A DNA stretch of 64,000 bases from Pteria penguin (GCA_035048485.1 CM068583.1:18699341-18763340), one strand, 5' to 3'. Counted from the stretch's first letter, positions 48,001 through 63,049 are shown. Numbers and translations: made by a program. The notes: a model not told the origin generated them from the letters alone.

Positions 48001-48246
48001 AACACTGGCGGTATGGGAGGAGGTCCTGGTGGTGGCACAATGCGTCCGGAATGCCACCCCAGGAATGTAAACCGACCTTCTGACTGCCCAGACTGTTCAG
48101 GACCTGCCCCACCTCCCGGATGTCCAAGTCAGCGCCCTTCGCCGACAACACAAGGAACTCTCCAAAACACCATAGGAGGTGCAACAGCTAATAAATTAAG
48201 TTTAATATCGCTGAGTTTTTCATTAATTATTTTTATTTTGTCTTGA
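35242..48246 (+). CDS. Tandem YHYH-domain, probably GPI-anchored surface protein, 6 exons, 614 aa
   Basis: Exons 35242-35387, 39971-40509, 42200-42424, 45003-45090, 45842-46386 and 47945-48246 join in phase and total 1845 nt including TGA. Residues 1-19 are a signal peptide. Two homologous cassettes follow, each made of a short N-terminal exon, a YHYH-domain exon and a Gly/Cys/Pro tail exon. The motifs TYHYHKIPDSC (YHYH at 139-142) and AYHYHKIPDSC (423-426), the FIGVALDG[YF]PIYGPRV block, paired cysteines and GCFKG are conserved in both. This is the YHYH family, whose biochemical role is not established. A Thr/Ser-rich linker (about 275-303) joins the cassettes. The last 22 residues (small residues, then a hydrophobic run and stop) fit a GPI signal. 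Exon 4 can start at 45003 or 45006 without frame change. The introns are full of repeats. Structure firm; function unknown. Confidence 0.85.
35805..35905 (+). repeat. AAT/GAT trinucleotide microsatellite
   Basis: About 30 AAT units ending in GATGATGATGAT, in YHYH intron 1. The long poly-Leu frame on the other strand is a repeat artefact. Confidence 0.9.
36150..37450 (+). repeat. Degenerate ~75-90-bp tandem array interrupted by a SINE
   Basis: Units containing GGAACACTTTCTATACTA, then CACTGGGTCACT.CCTA and an acaaac stretch recur (36180, 36260, 36340, 36900, 36980, 37320, 37400). A family A SINE at 37012-37285 splits the array. Confidence 0.55.
37012..37285 (+). mobile_element. tRNA-derived SINE, family A, near full length
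   Basis: Head (AAGCCGATGTGGACCAGTTG, GGGTTCGGCTCCCGCCC), body (CTTTCGGATGAGACAGTAAA, CAGGCAGATGCCGTCACCAT) and AATAATCAATC tail are present. TCCCTAA before it and CCCCTAA after it suggest a short target duplication. In YHYH intron 1. Confidence 0.85.
37590..37718. mobile_element. 129-bp foldback MITE with 8-bp target duplication
   Basis: The arms start CATAGGTACTCGGAACG and end with its complement, nearly perfect for about 60 bp with almost no loop. TTTGCAAC flanks both sides (37582-37589 and 37719-37726). The 8-bp duplication suggests a hAT-like transposase acting in trans. Confidence 0.8.
37960..38360. repeat. Possible remnant of a GCGGATCCAG-type DNA element
   Basis: CTGGATCCGCGCCTGATAA at about 38338 and CTGGATCCATGCCTGATAAA at about 37988 are similar termini, with C-runs and CCCCTATGGGAGGGG between. 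A related GCGGATTTAGAGGGGGGCC fragment lies at 31076. Confidence 0.35.
39146..39419 (+). mobile_element. tRNA-derived SINE, family A, full length with 13-bp target duplication
   Basis: The element runs from AAGCCGGCGAGGCCTAATGG to an AATCAATCAAT tail. GAACATTGGTCTT is repeated directly at 39133-39145 and 39420-39432, proving retroposition into the host repeat. In YHYH intron 1. Confidence 0.92.
39637..39806 (+). mobile_element. tRNA-derived SINE, family B
   Basis: GGACAGGCTTGGTGTAGTGG, GGTTCGATTCGCGGATTGCG, GAGGTTGGTTACCTCCTGCT and tail GAAAGCGACTTAAAACACC match the copy at 53403-53578. In YHYH intron 1. Confidence 0.85.
40764..40985 (+). mobile_element. tRNA-derived SINE, family A, diverged
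   Basis: GAGCTGGCGTAACTCAGTGG head, TTTTGGATGAAACAATAAAA and AACCGAGGTCCCATGTCAAG identify family A, with many substitutions. In YHYH intron 2. Confidence 0.7.
41040..41275 (-). mobile_element. tRNA-derived SINE, family A, diverged, inverted
   Basis: ATGACGGCATCTGCACACAA, GAAGCAGTGAGAAATCTTTT and TACCGTCTCATCCGAAAGAC show a minus-strand family A copy. It faces the 40764 copy and could form an intronic hairpin with it. Confidence 0.7.
41414..41914. mobile_element. Foldback element with nested palindromes
   Basis: 41414-41557 is an imperfect palindrome with about 70-bp arms. Its centre has 15-bp perfect arms (CTGTTGACCGAGGCC) and a 3-nt loop. An outer inverted pair (TTTTTTGTTATAC at 41556 and GTATAACAAAAAA near 41899) bounds further CAACAGTCGATTT repeats. 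No ORF. In YHYH intron 2. Confidence 0.6.
42568..44765 (+). mobile_element. Tandem-repeat-cored non-autonomous element (about 13 units of 115-146 bp)
   Basis: The edges carry GACGGGGCGTATTATG with a CGCCCGTCTTAAGACGGGGCG hairpin on the left and GACGGGCGTATTAAGCC on the right. Between them the motif ACAACATGCAAAGTGA recurs about 13 times from 42772 to 44436, each unit also holding GGCCATAACTTCTTCCCCTG and one or more AGGTCA hexamers. The shell-plus-tandem-core design resembles bivalve pearl/Helitron-like elements. The ORF 42604-42957 crosses the repeats and is not a gene. It fills intron 3 of the YHYH gene. Confidence 0.75.
45241..45326 (+). repeat. Three tandem copies of a 29-bp unit
   Basis: CATAACTAAAAGTTGTTAAT starts at 45241, 45270 and 45299. 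In YHYH intron 4. Confidence 0.85.
46960..47790 (+). repeat. 35/29-bp minisatellite array
   Basis: About 24 units of GTATATCGTATCATGGCTTC..TGTATCCCGATACCG (35 bp) alternate with 29-bp variants ending TGTATTCCG. The array is open in all three plus-strand frames, so the long ORFs across it are artefacts. It lies in intron 5 of the YHYH gene. Confidence 0.9.
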
Positions 48247-48562
48247 TCATATTTAAATTCAAAGTTTTGTTTCACTCGATTTCCAATCAAATAATTCGTG
48301 CTCTTCATTAATACAGACGAAAAATTGAATTGTTCCCACTTGTGTATTATTCTTTTTCGTTTGCTTATATCAGCTCTATTAGTTTTTGTTCATTTCAATT
48401 GATTAATTCTCATTTGATTATACTGTGTTCATTCCATTGTGTTCATCTTACTGGTTCATGTTCACTTCAATGATTAATAATATCTCGATACCACATAAAA
48501 TGCATACATGTTTATTGTCAAACTCGCAATTTTCATGATTTGTTCTATACTCTCTCTCTCTT

Positions 48563-48654
<92 letters not shown>

Positions 48655-49700
48655 GTATAAAATGAATATAGATTTATGTATTTACTATTAAATATATATT
48701 ACTCACCTCACTAAATAATCATATAAATAAGAAACAAAATAATCTTATATAGAATGTATTTATTCTCTCTATAAATAAAAAGTGCGATGGCCGGTTAAGG
48801 GAGAGAGGGTTTCAGAGGCTGAATTCCCTTGGCATAAAATTCTTCACAGATTATAAATAAATATATATATATATACAAAGCAAAATGACAAATATGTATA
48901 TTTTGAAGTTTGTTTGTTAGAATGTGGATATTTTGACAGAAATAAATCTTTAGGTTGTATAAATCATCCCTTGAAAATTCATTGTATCCGCCATTGCTGT
49001 CTTCGTAAAATTTATGAAAATTGTATTGTTTGTTTTTTTGTATAATATGTATTATATATATTTACCCATGATACAACACGTGATGTCTTCACAAACAGTA
49101 AGATCTATGATCAAATGTTTATCACTTACCTTTTTATATATTTTTATAACATTTATTTTGTTCCGCATTCATTTGTGTGCTATTGAATATTCAGATATAT
49201 AAATCAATATACAGAGAGTATACTTTTGAAATTACATTAAATATATATGTATGATGACTTCAGGATTCTGTTTTATATATTGGTCACAGACCATACAGGG
49301 CAAGTATTACAAGATATTTTGGGGAAAAAGTTGCCGACTGGATGTTGTCTCTCTCTAAGTTTTACAAACATTAATATATATTCTGTCAGCTAAAAATCTT
49401 TAAAACCCCCCTTCTCGTTTGTGTTTAGGGTAACATTGAAATATGGCCTGGGAAATAAAATTGTCTCCTAAATTTCAAAATATTGAAAGTGTCAGACTCT
49501 TAGCATGACATTCCTTTCCTACATGTGGTTTGAACCTCTATTTCTGACAAAAACACGTAATATATATATAGAGGTTTGTATATTAAACGGAGAACGAGGG
49601 ATGAATATATTCTACCAAATTCCAGCGCTATACAGACAGCTTGCATTTATCACCGTGCCTGTCTTCACTTTTATCATCTTTTTGTATATCATATTATACA
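48247..49700. other. Gene-free 3' flank of the YHYH gene
   Basis: It contains a CT/TA microsatellite at 48548-48650 and an AAATAAAT near 48940 that could be a poly(A) signal. Nothing else was recognised. Confidence 0.4.
48548..48650 (+). repeat. CT then TA microsatellite
   Basis: Uninterrupted CT repeats change to TA repeats near 48617. Confidence 0.9.
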
Positions 49701-49714
49701 TGAAATTTATCCTT

Positions 49715-50080
49715 AGCCCTATCGTTGTGTATGTCTCCATTAGTGTATGCAAGATTTATCCTTAGTCTCATCGTTGCGTATGTCTCTTGGTCATATGATT
49801 ACGTATGCTTCCATTAGTGTACGTGAGATTTATCCTAAATCTCATCATTTTGTATGTCTCTTGGTCATATGATTGCGCATGCCTCCATTAATGTACGTGC
49901 AGTTTATCCTATGTCTTATCGTTGCGTATGTCTCTTGTAATTGGTCATATGATTGCGTATGCCTCCATCAGTGTATATGAAATGTATCCTAAGTCTCCTT
50001 GTTGTGTATGTCCCTTGGTCATATAATTGCGCATACCTCCATTAATGCACGTGAGATTTGTCTTGCGTGTGATTGTTGTA
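49715..50080 (+). repeat. About 85-bp tandem repeat, 4-5 copies
   Basis: Units of GTGTATGTCTC.TTGGTCATATGATTGCG.ATGCCTCCATTA.TGTACGTGAGATTTATCCTA recur at about 49725, 49770, 49855, 49925 and 50005, with imperfect matches. Confidence 0.75.
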
Positions 50081-50257
50081 TAGTAATGATTACAATCAGT
50101 CGTATCTTTCCTAGAATTTACTGCTGTATAATGTTCCATTGTTATGGGAGATACTCATCTTCAATTTTAACGATATGTATTTCTCCATTGGTTTATAATT
50201 CGTAGGTCCTAATTATCCATTGTTGTCTAATATATTTATCATAACCTATTTTATTGC

Positions 50258-50599
50258 TTAATGTCTTAGGTGATATTTTGACCAGACTCCTGAATTGTTT
50301 TCGTCCTTCGTTTGGCAATTCTTGCAAGAACCTTTGTCAATTTCACATGATGTTTCCTTTCTCTGCTTCAAAGTTCTTTCATTAGTAAGGGAATAAAATG
50401 GACCAACTATCGGTAATGGATGGAAACAATTGGCACGAAATGTATCCTTTCTATATTTTGTGGAAAGCAGGAGACGAGAGTTGGGACATTGTAAAATTTG
50501 GGCACCGCCATTCAGATGTTCGCTCTGTGTTGTTTCTGCCTTTGGACTTTGTTTTGTAGCACCATTATCTACATCAAATTTGTCCGTTATCTTGCTCAT
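50258..50599 (-). CDS. Unassigned 113-codon ORF, possible terminal exon
   Basis: This ATG-started open frame on the minus strand has mixed, protein-like composition (MSKITDKFDVDNGATKQSPK at the start, several Cys and Lys later) and ends in TAA. The ATG directly follows a fair splice acceptor (TGCAATATCTTTAG), so it may be the last exon of a gene whose upstream exons I could not identify to the right. No family is recognised. A chance ORF remains quite possible. Confidence 0.25.
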   Translation of the reverse strand: MSKITDKFDVDNGATKQSPKAETTQSEHLNGGAQILQCPNSRLLLSTKYRKDTFRANCFHPLPIVGPFYSLTNERTLKQRKETSCEIDKGSCKNCQTKDENNSGVWSKYHLRH

Positions 50600-50622
50600 C
50601 TAAAGATATTGCAAAATGAATC

Positions 50623-50937
50623 ATGTATATAAATAATTCAATATCTCTTCAGTACAATTTTATCAACAACTTTCGACTCATTAATTCTCCGGAGGGGATG
50701 TTACTTCTTGGTATTAAAGTGTATCGTACAGGAGCCCAATGTTATAATCAAAATCTAAATAGAGAGTTTTCCATTCAACATTTACCTTTGTCAAACATTA
50801 ATATAAGTGCGTTGATAATAAACTTTAAAATGGAAGATTTAAGAAAATTAGAAGGAATGAACACCCTAAATTATAAGAATAAAACTTTAAAATTTGAATT
50901 CATAAAACCTGCCCAATTAAAAACAACGCCTTAATAA
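50623..50937 (+). CDS. Unassigned 103-codon ORF, divergent to the preceding one
   Basis: The frame opens at an ATG 23 bp from the ATG of the minus-strand ORF 50258-50599. It contains an acceptor-like CAATATCTCTTCAG, then a hydrophobic-charged mix (GMLLLGIKVYRTGAQCYN, NISALIINFKMEDLRKLEG), and ends at TAA followed by AATAAATAAA, a possible poly(A) signal. It could be a terminal exon or a decayed mobile-element fragment. No family is recognised. Confidence 0.22.
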
Positions 50938-50939
50938 TA

Positions 50940-52458
50940 AATAAATCTGATGTATTGGTTAGCCTTTGTTTTATTTTGATTGTCTTACCTGTATAAAAAA
51001 GCATATATAGTTTTGATCAAAACTCCAAAATCTTTATCGTCCTCCAATGCTTATCGTAAAAAAAATATTTAACTGTTCCTTACAAATCCCTATAGCACAG
51101 AGAACAACAATACGTCATAAACTCTTACCCATTCCCATTGTTGCGGTCTTTTTTTCCTGATTCTTTGTTAGCATTTGTCGCCAAGTACTGATCAAATATA
51201 ATAATTGTCATTCAGATGTAACCCTTATGGACCTTTTCGATACGATTAAACATGTTGAACATCCAACCACCGTGATTTCCTTGTCACTTTATGTACTGTT
51301 TCCCTTCACTTCAGATAAAAATCCAATATATCTTTTATGTATAAAAAGTCTTAAGAACGTTAGCAAATATGTACCCAGAGTAATTAAATGTGAACAGTGG
51401 TGTAAATGTGTAACATTTAAATGGAGAATATGCTTGATATTCAAACATAATATGTAAGAGAGAAAAAATGTATCATTGTCCTTTCCCCGATTAAATATTC
51501 AGTCATAAATTGCAGAATGCATGCTGATGAATTTCATATTTGTTTCCTACAAACAGGAAAAGTTAATCACTTCCGTATCCGTTTCTTCCTTTCTTCCCCT
51601 CTCTCTATCCAGAGAAAGAGAAAAAGAGAGATGTTAGAGGTCAGAGGAGAAGGGGCCAAATTTTGAAGAAACATCATTGATCTTTGGCTGGTACCTTCGA
51701 TCGGGGATTGAAAGAGGAAAAGGCTGCAAAGAGATCCACACCCTTGGTTATAGTCCAATCAGTCGACGAGGCCCCAACATATTCGAAGAGTATTTTTCGT
51801 CATATACATGTATCAATAACTGATGTGCATTTTTTTTGCAATGTAAACACAAATTGTAACACTTACAAACAGTAAATGATCAGTTACTCCACACCACAAT
51901 CAAAACTCTTGCAGAAGTTAGGAATCCGCAAATGTTTCAAACCCAAAGAGATTACATACAATCATAATGGGGGCGTTAGGACCAACCTGAAATGGTTTTA
52001 TGTGTCGGAGAATAAATGCTTTACACATGGTCACTCTTCTGTTAATCAAAGTTTTTGTAAGGTCATAGAATCCGAAAGTACGACTTTATTGCTGCGGGAC
52101 AAACATGATACACTTTACAGAACTCTTGTTCTGTACATGACAGAACTCTTGTTATGTACATGGGTATAATTTCTTGAAAATTCGAACACTCCATTGTTTG
52201 GTTTGGATACGACTCTTGTATTTGACTTGCAACAAATGTGGCGAACTAGGTAGAAGACGCTTATATATTTCTCTCGAACATTATCATCTTTGGCTATCCA
52301 ATCCTTGTGGAATGCACTACCTTGACCATGTTGATTTTGTTTTGTATCGAAATTAAAACAAAATTCGATAACATAAATTTTAATTAAAAACTGGTTATTA
52401 AAGAAACAATACACAAACAACATAGGTCTAACTATGAGGAAATGACGTCATTATATCA
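50940..52458. other. Sequence without a supportable gene
   Basis: Several short open frames occur on both strands (for example 51876-52169 plus) but none shows a domain or a consistent splice partner. A 27-bp near-duplicate (ACAGAACTCTTGTT) lies at 52118-52160. Confidence 0.4.
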
Positions 52459-57368
<4,910 letters not shown>

Positions 57369-57419
57369 AATTTTAACACAGATTTGAAATAAATACTTTG
57401 GAAATTTCAAGAAATTTCC

Positions 57420-58720
57420 CGAATTTTCTCGATCTTTTTTTTTTAATAATTATTATTAATTTTTTTTGTACTTTTCTCAACAAAGATATGAACTATTTTT
57501 AAGCATGTCACCTTCGTAGCATGTTATCAGTATGTAAATTTAGGCTCGCGGGTTTCAACCAAATCATTTCTTTTCATGATTTCGTTACGTGTTGGTACGT
57601 TCACATGTTTATTACGAGATCGAATTTGACTTAATCACAGCCGTACCTGGTTTTATTCAAATCATGTATTCATTGAAGATATACATCTCATTAGATTATA
57701 GCCATTGTGATATAAACACGACATTTCCCGAGGGCGAACACAGAAGCATCGGTAAATTCCGTACAGCCGATGTTATCTCCACGAATGGCTTTTGGCTTTC
57801 AAAGTGTCCTGGACCGTAGCTATCTGGTAGTTAGTAATCACAGATGTGTGAAACCACTTCAGAAGATTCAGGAGAGGAGGATATCTGTATTTTTTATAGT
57901 CCGTCTGACCCTAATATATTATATATTTATGTGCCATTTTACATATATTAATATGCAAATACAATGTCGTTTGCCTTTAAAACTTATGTCGTTATTATGT
58001 ACTAATAAACTCTGTAAACTTTCATATTTCAATCAATGAAAGTGCATTTATAATGATGTTTACTTTGATATATGTGTGGTATATTTTTGATATAAAATAC
58101 ATGTGTATTATTTTGTATTTATTCATTATGTTTAATACATCATTTTGATATACATTATCGGTGATATACAATTTTTGTATACGAGCAAACATTTCGCTGC
58201 GTCATCTCGATATTGACCCCGTGGCTCATTTTCTCACTCCTCTAACTATCCATTCGGAACTTCTCGTACGTTCCCTTGCTCTATTGTTGACAGCTATGTG
58301 AAAAGTTCCGATTAATGGGCGTCTAGACTTCATTGCATAATATTTACAATACATCGTGGTGGGTCAGCAGCGAGATACTCAAGCCACGCTGGAGAAATAC
58401 ATATCTAAAGGAGCATGCCTCTATCCCTATTTACGATATACATTTTAACTTTCAAATTTATATACATGACTGTATCTAATGTAATTTCATAGATATTAAT
58501 ATTTAAACATAAAACCCCAATTACATTATACGAAATGAATCCAATGCCATCGATTGATTGAACTTAAAATAGTTTAAAGATCACCGAAATAATCTGTGTG
58601 TAAAATGGAGAGTTGAAATGTTCAGTGGTACTGCACTCAATTACTAATCTGATGATCGGAGTTCGATTTCGAATCTTATAAAAGAATTTTCGAGGATGAC
58701 TTAGCAATGTCTGCCTCTCC
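57420..58720. other. 5' flank of the AA15 gene, no gene seen
   Basis: AT-rich sequence upstream of the AA15 start. No clear TATA element or coding sequence was recognised. Confidence 0.35.
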
Positions 58721-58735
58721 TATCTCTCCTTAAAA

Positions 58736-58985
58736 AAGAACAAAACAAAAACAAAACAAAGCAAAACAAAACAAAAAACAAACCCCCCCCCCAAAAAAAA
58801 AAAAAAAAACAAAAAAAAAAAAAAAAAAAAAAACCAAAAAAAAAAAAAAAAAAATAATAATAATAATAAAAAAATAAAAAAAAAAACTAAAAAAAAAAAA
58901 CCACACACACAACCCCCCTCACCCAAACAAACAAACAAACAAAAAATAAAGCCTTCTCTCCCCCCCCCCCCCAAAAAAAACCCAC
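58736..58985 (+). repeat. Low-complexity A/C-rich tract
   Basis: Long poly-A, CAAAA and poly-C runs without unique sequence. It is followed by a 60-bp family A SINE fragment (CAAGATCCCTCAGTGCTTCA). Confidence 0.85.
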
Positions 58986-59239
58986 CTCAAGATCCTTTGG
59001 TATACACAAGATCCCTCAGTGCTTCATGTTGGCCCGTTGTATAGTTTTAAAATCTTAATATTTCAGAAACTGTTTAGGCCTAATGCAAGATGAAATTTTG
59101 TCTTCAATACTTTTTCCTCTTTATGTCAACGAATTTTCAAATAGAATTTATCACACATGGTTGTACTCCAGTTCTCTGCTGAGCTGCAAATTTTACATTT
59201 TCTTTTTTTATCCTGATGTATAATGTAATCTTATTTTAG

Positions 59240-59360
59240 TCTCAATTTCGGAATCTACAAATGGTTTACAGTATGATTGATTTAGTGTATACTTACACAA
59301 AGAAATTGGGTCTAGAGGTAAATATAAAGAAAACGAAAATTATCTTCATAAAAGAATGGA
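59240..59360 (+). pseudogene. LINE reverse-transcriptase fragment
   Basis: The plus frame YTYTKKLGLEVNIKKTKIIF matches the thumb-side RT motif of the 19-20 kb LINE (YTYTKRWNLSVNIDKTKVMV). Only about 35 codons remain, and an inverted-repeat element begins right after. Confidence 0.65.
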
Positions 59361-59370
59361 GGTCAAGAAG

Positions 59371-59726
59371 GAGCCAACGAGCAAACGCAAATTCGAACGG
59401 CACAACTCGCGGAAATTTTGTTCGCCAGCAATCCGCAACAGGTTTATTTACATAATAAGACTTTACGTTGTTTGCTTGGATAACGCTAGGGTGATTCCGA
59501 ACGGTATTTCAATGTAGATCGAATCTATTTTATGACAACAAACAAAAAACATTAAATCTTTATTCCTTTTTATGGCATTAATATCTTTTTTCATCAAGAT
59601 CTTGTCAATATTGTCATTATACCGGTTTTATCTTTATACCCTGCCGAAGTTGAATCACCAATGCCAGTTGGCCAGCAAACTGTCCTCGAGTTCTGCCGTT
59701 CGAATTTGCGTTTGTTGGCGCTTTTA
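59371..59726. mobile_element. About 355-bp inverted-repeat element
   Basis: AAACGCAAATTCGAACGGCA near the left end reappears inverted near the right end, with about 40 bp of terminal similarity (AGCCAACGAG against AGCGCCAAC). No ORF. It appears inserted in the LINE fragment. Confidence 0.6.
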
Positions 59727-59875
59727 AACTTGCTTGATGAATTTTTGAGGACAGATATCAAAAGGTTAGACATTGTTTTACAAGCTGGTGTTTTATATTT
59801 CTTTGATTATCGTCGGAACTTGAACTTGTAGAAAATACTGGTTCAAGCGGCTGCACTCTCTCATTTCTTACGTTA

Positions 59876-60016
59876 AAGCACAGGAATCGGCGGTTTGATT
59901 GGTATTTGTCGACCGTTGTAGGCCCAAAAGGCTTCTCTGACTTTTTTTTCAATCAGAGGAGCCTTTTTGTCTATATCGGTCGACAAATACCAATCAAACG
60001 GCCGATTCCTGTGCTT
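59876..60016. mobile_element. 141-bp foldback element
   Basis: The arms AAGCACAGGAATCGGC...TTTGATTGGTATTTGTCGACC are mirrored for about 60 bp across a T-rich loop. Overlapping ORFs on both strands are artefacts of the palindrome. Confidence 0.7.
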
Positions 60017-60179
60017 AGAGGAAAAGGAACGAGACGATATAGGCGAATTTGGACAGATAAAAGGCACTCTTCATGTCACGCACTGCCTGTGGTTACAGAC
60101 GCACGCTCGCACCCACACAGAAGTTGAACGGTACCATTACTATACCCCCTCCCTTTGCAACGCTGTTGGGAAGGAATAA

Positions 60180-61370
60180 TGAAAGGTAAACTGAAACTAC
60201 AAAACGGGTAAACAGAAACCCGACTTGACATACGTGTAGAATGCCGAGGTCAGACGCCCAGGAATAGTAATGGATTCCTGCTGGATTACCATGTCCGCAG
60301 TATATATAGTTATAGGGTATGAAATGGTGTGATAATAAACTTTATGAGAACAAACAAACAACATACATCAGCGACATAAAATTGTTGGGAAATAGGGAGT
60401 TTCTTGTGATTTGAAATTCAACTTAACAAGCAAAGAAAGTAGTATGTCCAATACCAGATGAAGTTTGTTGCTTTCATGAATATTGTGTGCTGAAATCATT
60501 TCCCATATGTAAGTGATTATGTTTCAATAGTGAGAATAGTGGTTTATGGCGAGAAAAATTATACAATGTACTTTGTACAATTAATTGTTCATGAGAGCAG
60601 TGAAAGCTTTAAAGAATGTACGGTTTACAAATTACATACATGTACATGTGTATAATTTTGTGTTAGATTAAGAGAAATAAAATTTCAGAGAATTACGTAT
60701 TGCAACATTTATTTACTTGATATTAAAACATTTGAATGAGATAAAGGTTTATAAAGCATGCTCAACGCAGTCTTCTCCAAATTAATATCTCTTTTCCACG
60801 TGTACGAAACTCAGCTTTTTATCCAATGTGTATAAGCTGTAGAAAATGTTGTGCTTCACTGCAGAATATCCCAGATGACTGAAGAATTCCGCATTATTTG
60901 GCGACGATTGACTAATAATACATCGCGAACGACAACGCGACCAAAATCCACAGGAATGCCGTTCATATAGCTTTCAGCTTCGTGTTCAAATTTTCGCAGA
61001 TCCACAATGCAACGTTATATATGTGTTATATACTAATCATATAGAGTTTCGATTAGTAACTCTTCCATAACAAAATATTCTAGAAGAATTCCATATGTAC
61101 TTTGATAATTCTTCAATAAAGTTTTCTTCTAGCTTTCCTGACTCTGAATGTATTTCTGCATGAGAGCCTCACCAAGGCATGGCTTAATGTCGGAAGGAAT
61201 AAATCTGAAATGTGTGAAATGCATTCAGAAAAAAATGTAAATGACATCAGAAATTTTCAAAGTAAGGACATTGACCGAAAATAATGCAGACAATCTGCAA
61301 ATGGACTAAAAAGGTCTTCTTGAATGCTCTTTAGATTCTGACTTATATTATTAATTTATATTAACTGATT
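60180..61370. other. Gene-free sequence
   Basis: No coding or repeat structure recognised. Confidence 0.4.
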
Positions 61371-61486
61371 GATTGATTATTGTTTTACGTCACTCCACGA
61401 TTGTTTCACGTATATGGTGACGGCATTTGCCTGATGCATTGCATACACATTTAGACCTTCGCAACGGAACCACCCAAAGCAGTGAG

Positions 61487-61760
61487 AAGCCGGCGTGGCC
61501 TAGTGGTATCGCACTCGCCTCCTGATCGGGAGGCCGGGGTTCGAGTCCCGCTCTGGTCATGCCGGTGTCCTGTCTTTCGGATGAGACAGTAAAAACCGAG
61601 ACCCCGTGTTGTGGTATGCATGGCACGTTAAAGATCCCTCACTGCTTCGGGTGAGTCCGTTGCAAAGGTCAAAATTTGTATGCCCGCATCAGGCAGATGC
61701 CGTCACCATATACGTGAAATATTCGTGGTGTGACAAAAATCAATCGATCAATCAATCAAT
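61487..61760 (+). mobile_element. tRNA-derived SINE, family A, with 14-bp target duplication
   Basis: Full head (AAGCCGGCGTGGCCTAGTGG), body and AATCAATCAAT tail. CCCAAAGCAGTGAG is repeated at 61473-61486 and 61761-61774. Confidence 0.92.
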
Positions 61761-61877
61761 CCCAAAGCAGTGAGGGATCTTTTAAGTGCCACGCCTACCG
61801 TGACACGGGACCTCGGTTTTTACTGTCTCATCCGAAAGACAGAACACCGGTGTGCCCAGGACAGGAGTCGAACCCGG

Positions 61878-62994
61878 TGTTATCGAGTAGACTTTTCCCC
61901 GGGGTAGTTCCCCCCGGAAAAACTACTCTAGTGTAGCCCCCCCCCCCCCCCTTAGGGGAACTAATCTAGAGCCAATCCCCCCCCCCCCACCCCACCCCTT
62001 ATTCATTTAGATTAGATCTTCCCCCAAGAAGTAAAATCTACTCTAGAGTTGAATTTCCCCATTGAGACATGGGACATCATAGTGTATGACACATTCCCTG
62101 TAAAGACAAAAGAAATTCATAGGGTCAAGGTCAAAGTCAAACCTGAGGGTTGAGGCTTATATGTACCTGCAATCAGGTCCTCTCACCAAGATCTATCTCC
62201 CTTTTGTGTTTGAATTTGGTACACTTAATAGTATTGTACAAAGTAGTCTATCTAAGAATGAGGTTTTTCGCTTAGATCCAAGATATCAAAGTTATTCCTA
62301 TTTGGGTCAAAATCAAATGTCTAGGTCAAAAGTGTTGAATCAAAATTCTTGTCAAAAGGAATCTTCGATGTATCAGAGCCCGGTCACTTACAGTTCAAAA
62401 GATTATGTAAAATAGTCCAGGGTCCAAAGTCAAGGTCAATAGATCAGAAGTCATGGTCCCAAAAGAAAAGTCTATGTGTGTCGACCGGCGAACTGAAAAC
62501 TGTGTTAAATCTTGAACGATTACAGTTGTCAATATTTTCAAATGTTCGAGAAGATGTGTGAATGGTCGTCTATCAGGTTTAGTCCTTTCGCCTTGTCAGA
62601 GATCTTATTTTCTTGACTTTTGTCCTACCAACCAACCACTCAATAGAGACAGATGGTGTGGGGGCTTTGTGGTTGCGTAAAAATTTGACGATGATAAGCT
62701 TTAAACAAGAAAAAAAATAAACACAAAACGAGAGAAGGAGAGATGAGACGGGGGTTCACACGATGGAATAAAACAGGCTAGATCAATAATTATCAAGGAA
62801 TAGTGGAATGAAACATACATGTATATAAAAGAGAAAGGAATGTGGCAAAAAGGGAGGGGGCGATTCTACTCTAGGGGGAAATACTACTCTATAACTAGTT
62901 GTAGATACAAATTAACCTCCCCCCCCCCCCCCCGGAAAAATGACTCTAGAGGGTGGGGGGGGGGACTTACCTGGGGAAAGCCTACTCTATAACA
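61878..62994. mobile_element. 1.12-kb TIR element with CCGG target duplication
   Basis: The ends are TGTTATCGAGTAGACTTTTC and, inverted, TGTTATAGAGTAGGCTTTCC. CCGG lies on both sides (61874-61877 and 62995-62998), and the host SINE is continuous without the insert. C- or G-runs and ACTCTAG repeats lie near both ends. Internal AGGTCAAAGTCA-type repeats occur at 62114-62440. No transposase is present. Confidence 0.8.
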
Positions 62995-63049
62995 CCGGGA
63001 CCTCTCGATCACGAGCCGAGCACCTTATCCACTAAGCCACACCGGCTTG

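Larger units (their letters stand above)
61375..63048 (-). mobile_element. tRNA-derived SINE, family A, split by two later insertions
   Basis: Tail and 3' body lie at 61375-61486, the mid-body at 61761-61877 and the tRNA head at 62995-63048, all on the minus strand. The gaps are a plus-strand SINE (61487-61760) and a TIR element (61878-62994). Removing both restores a continuous family A element. Confidence 0.85.

Noticed and set aside
52115..52423. 102-codon minus-strand ORF and neighbouring ORFs at 51567-52356
   Set aside because: Short, overlapping frames on both strands without domains, consistent start context or splicing.
58720..58974. Phe-rich 84-codon ORF
   Set aside because: Antisense of a poly-A/poly-C low-complexity tract.
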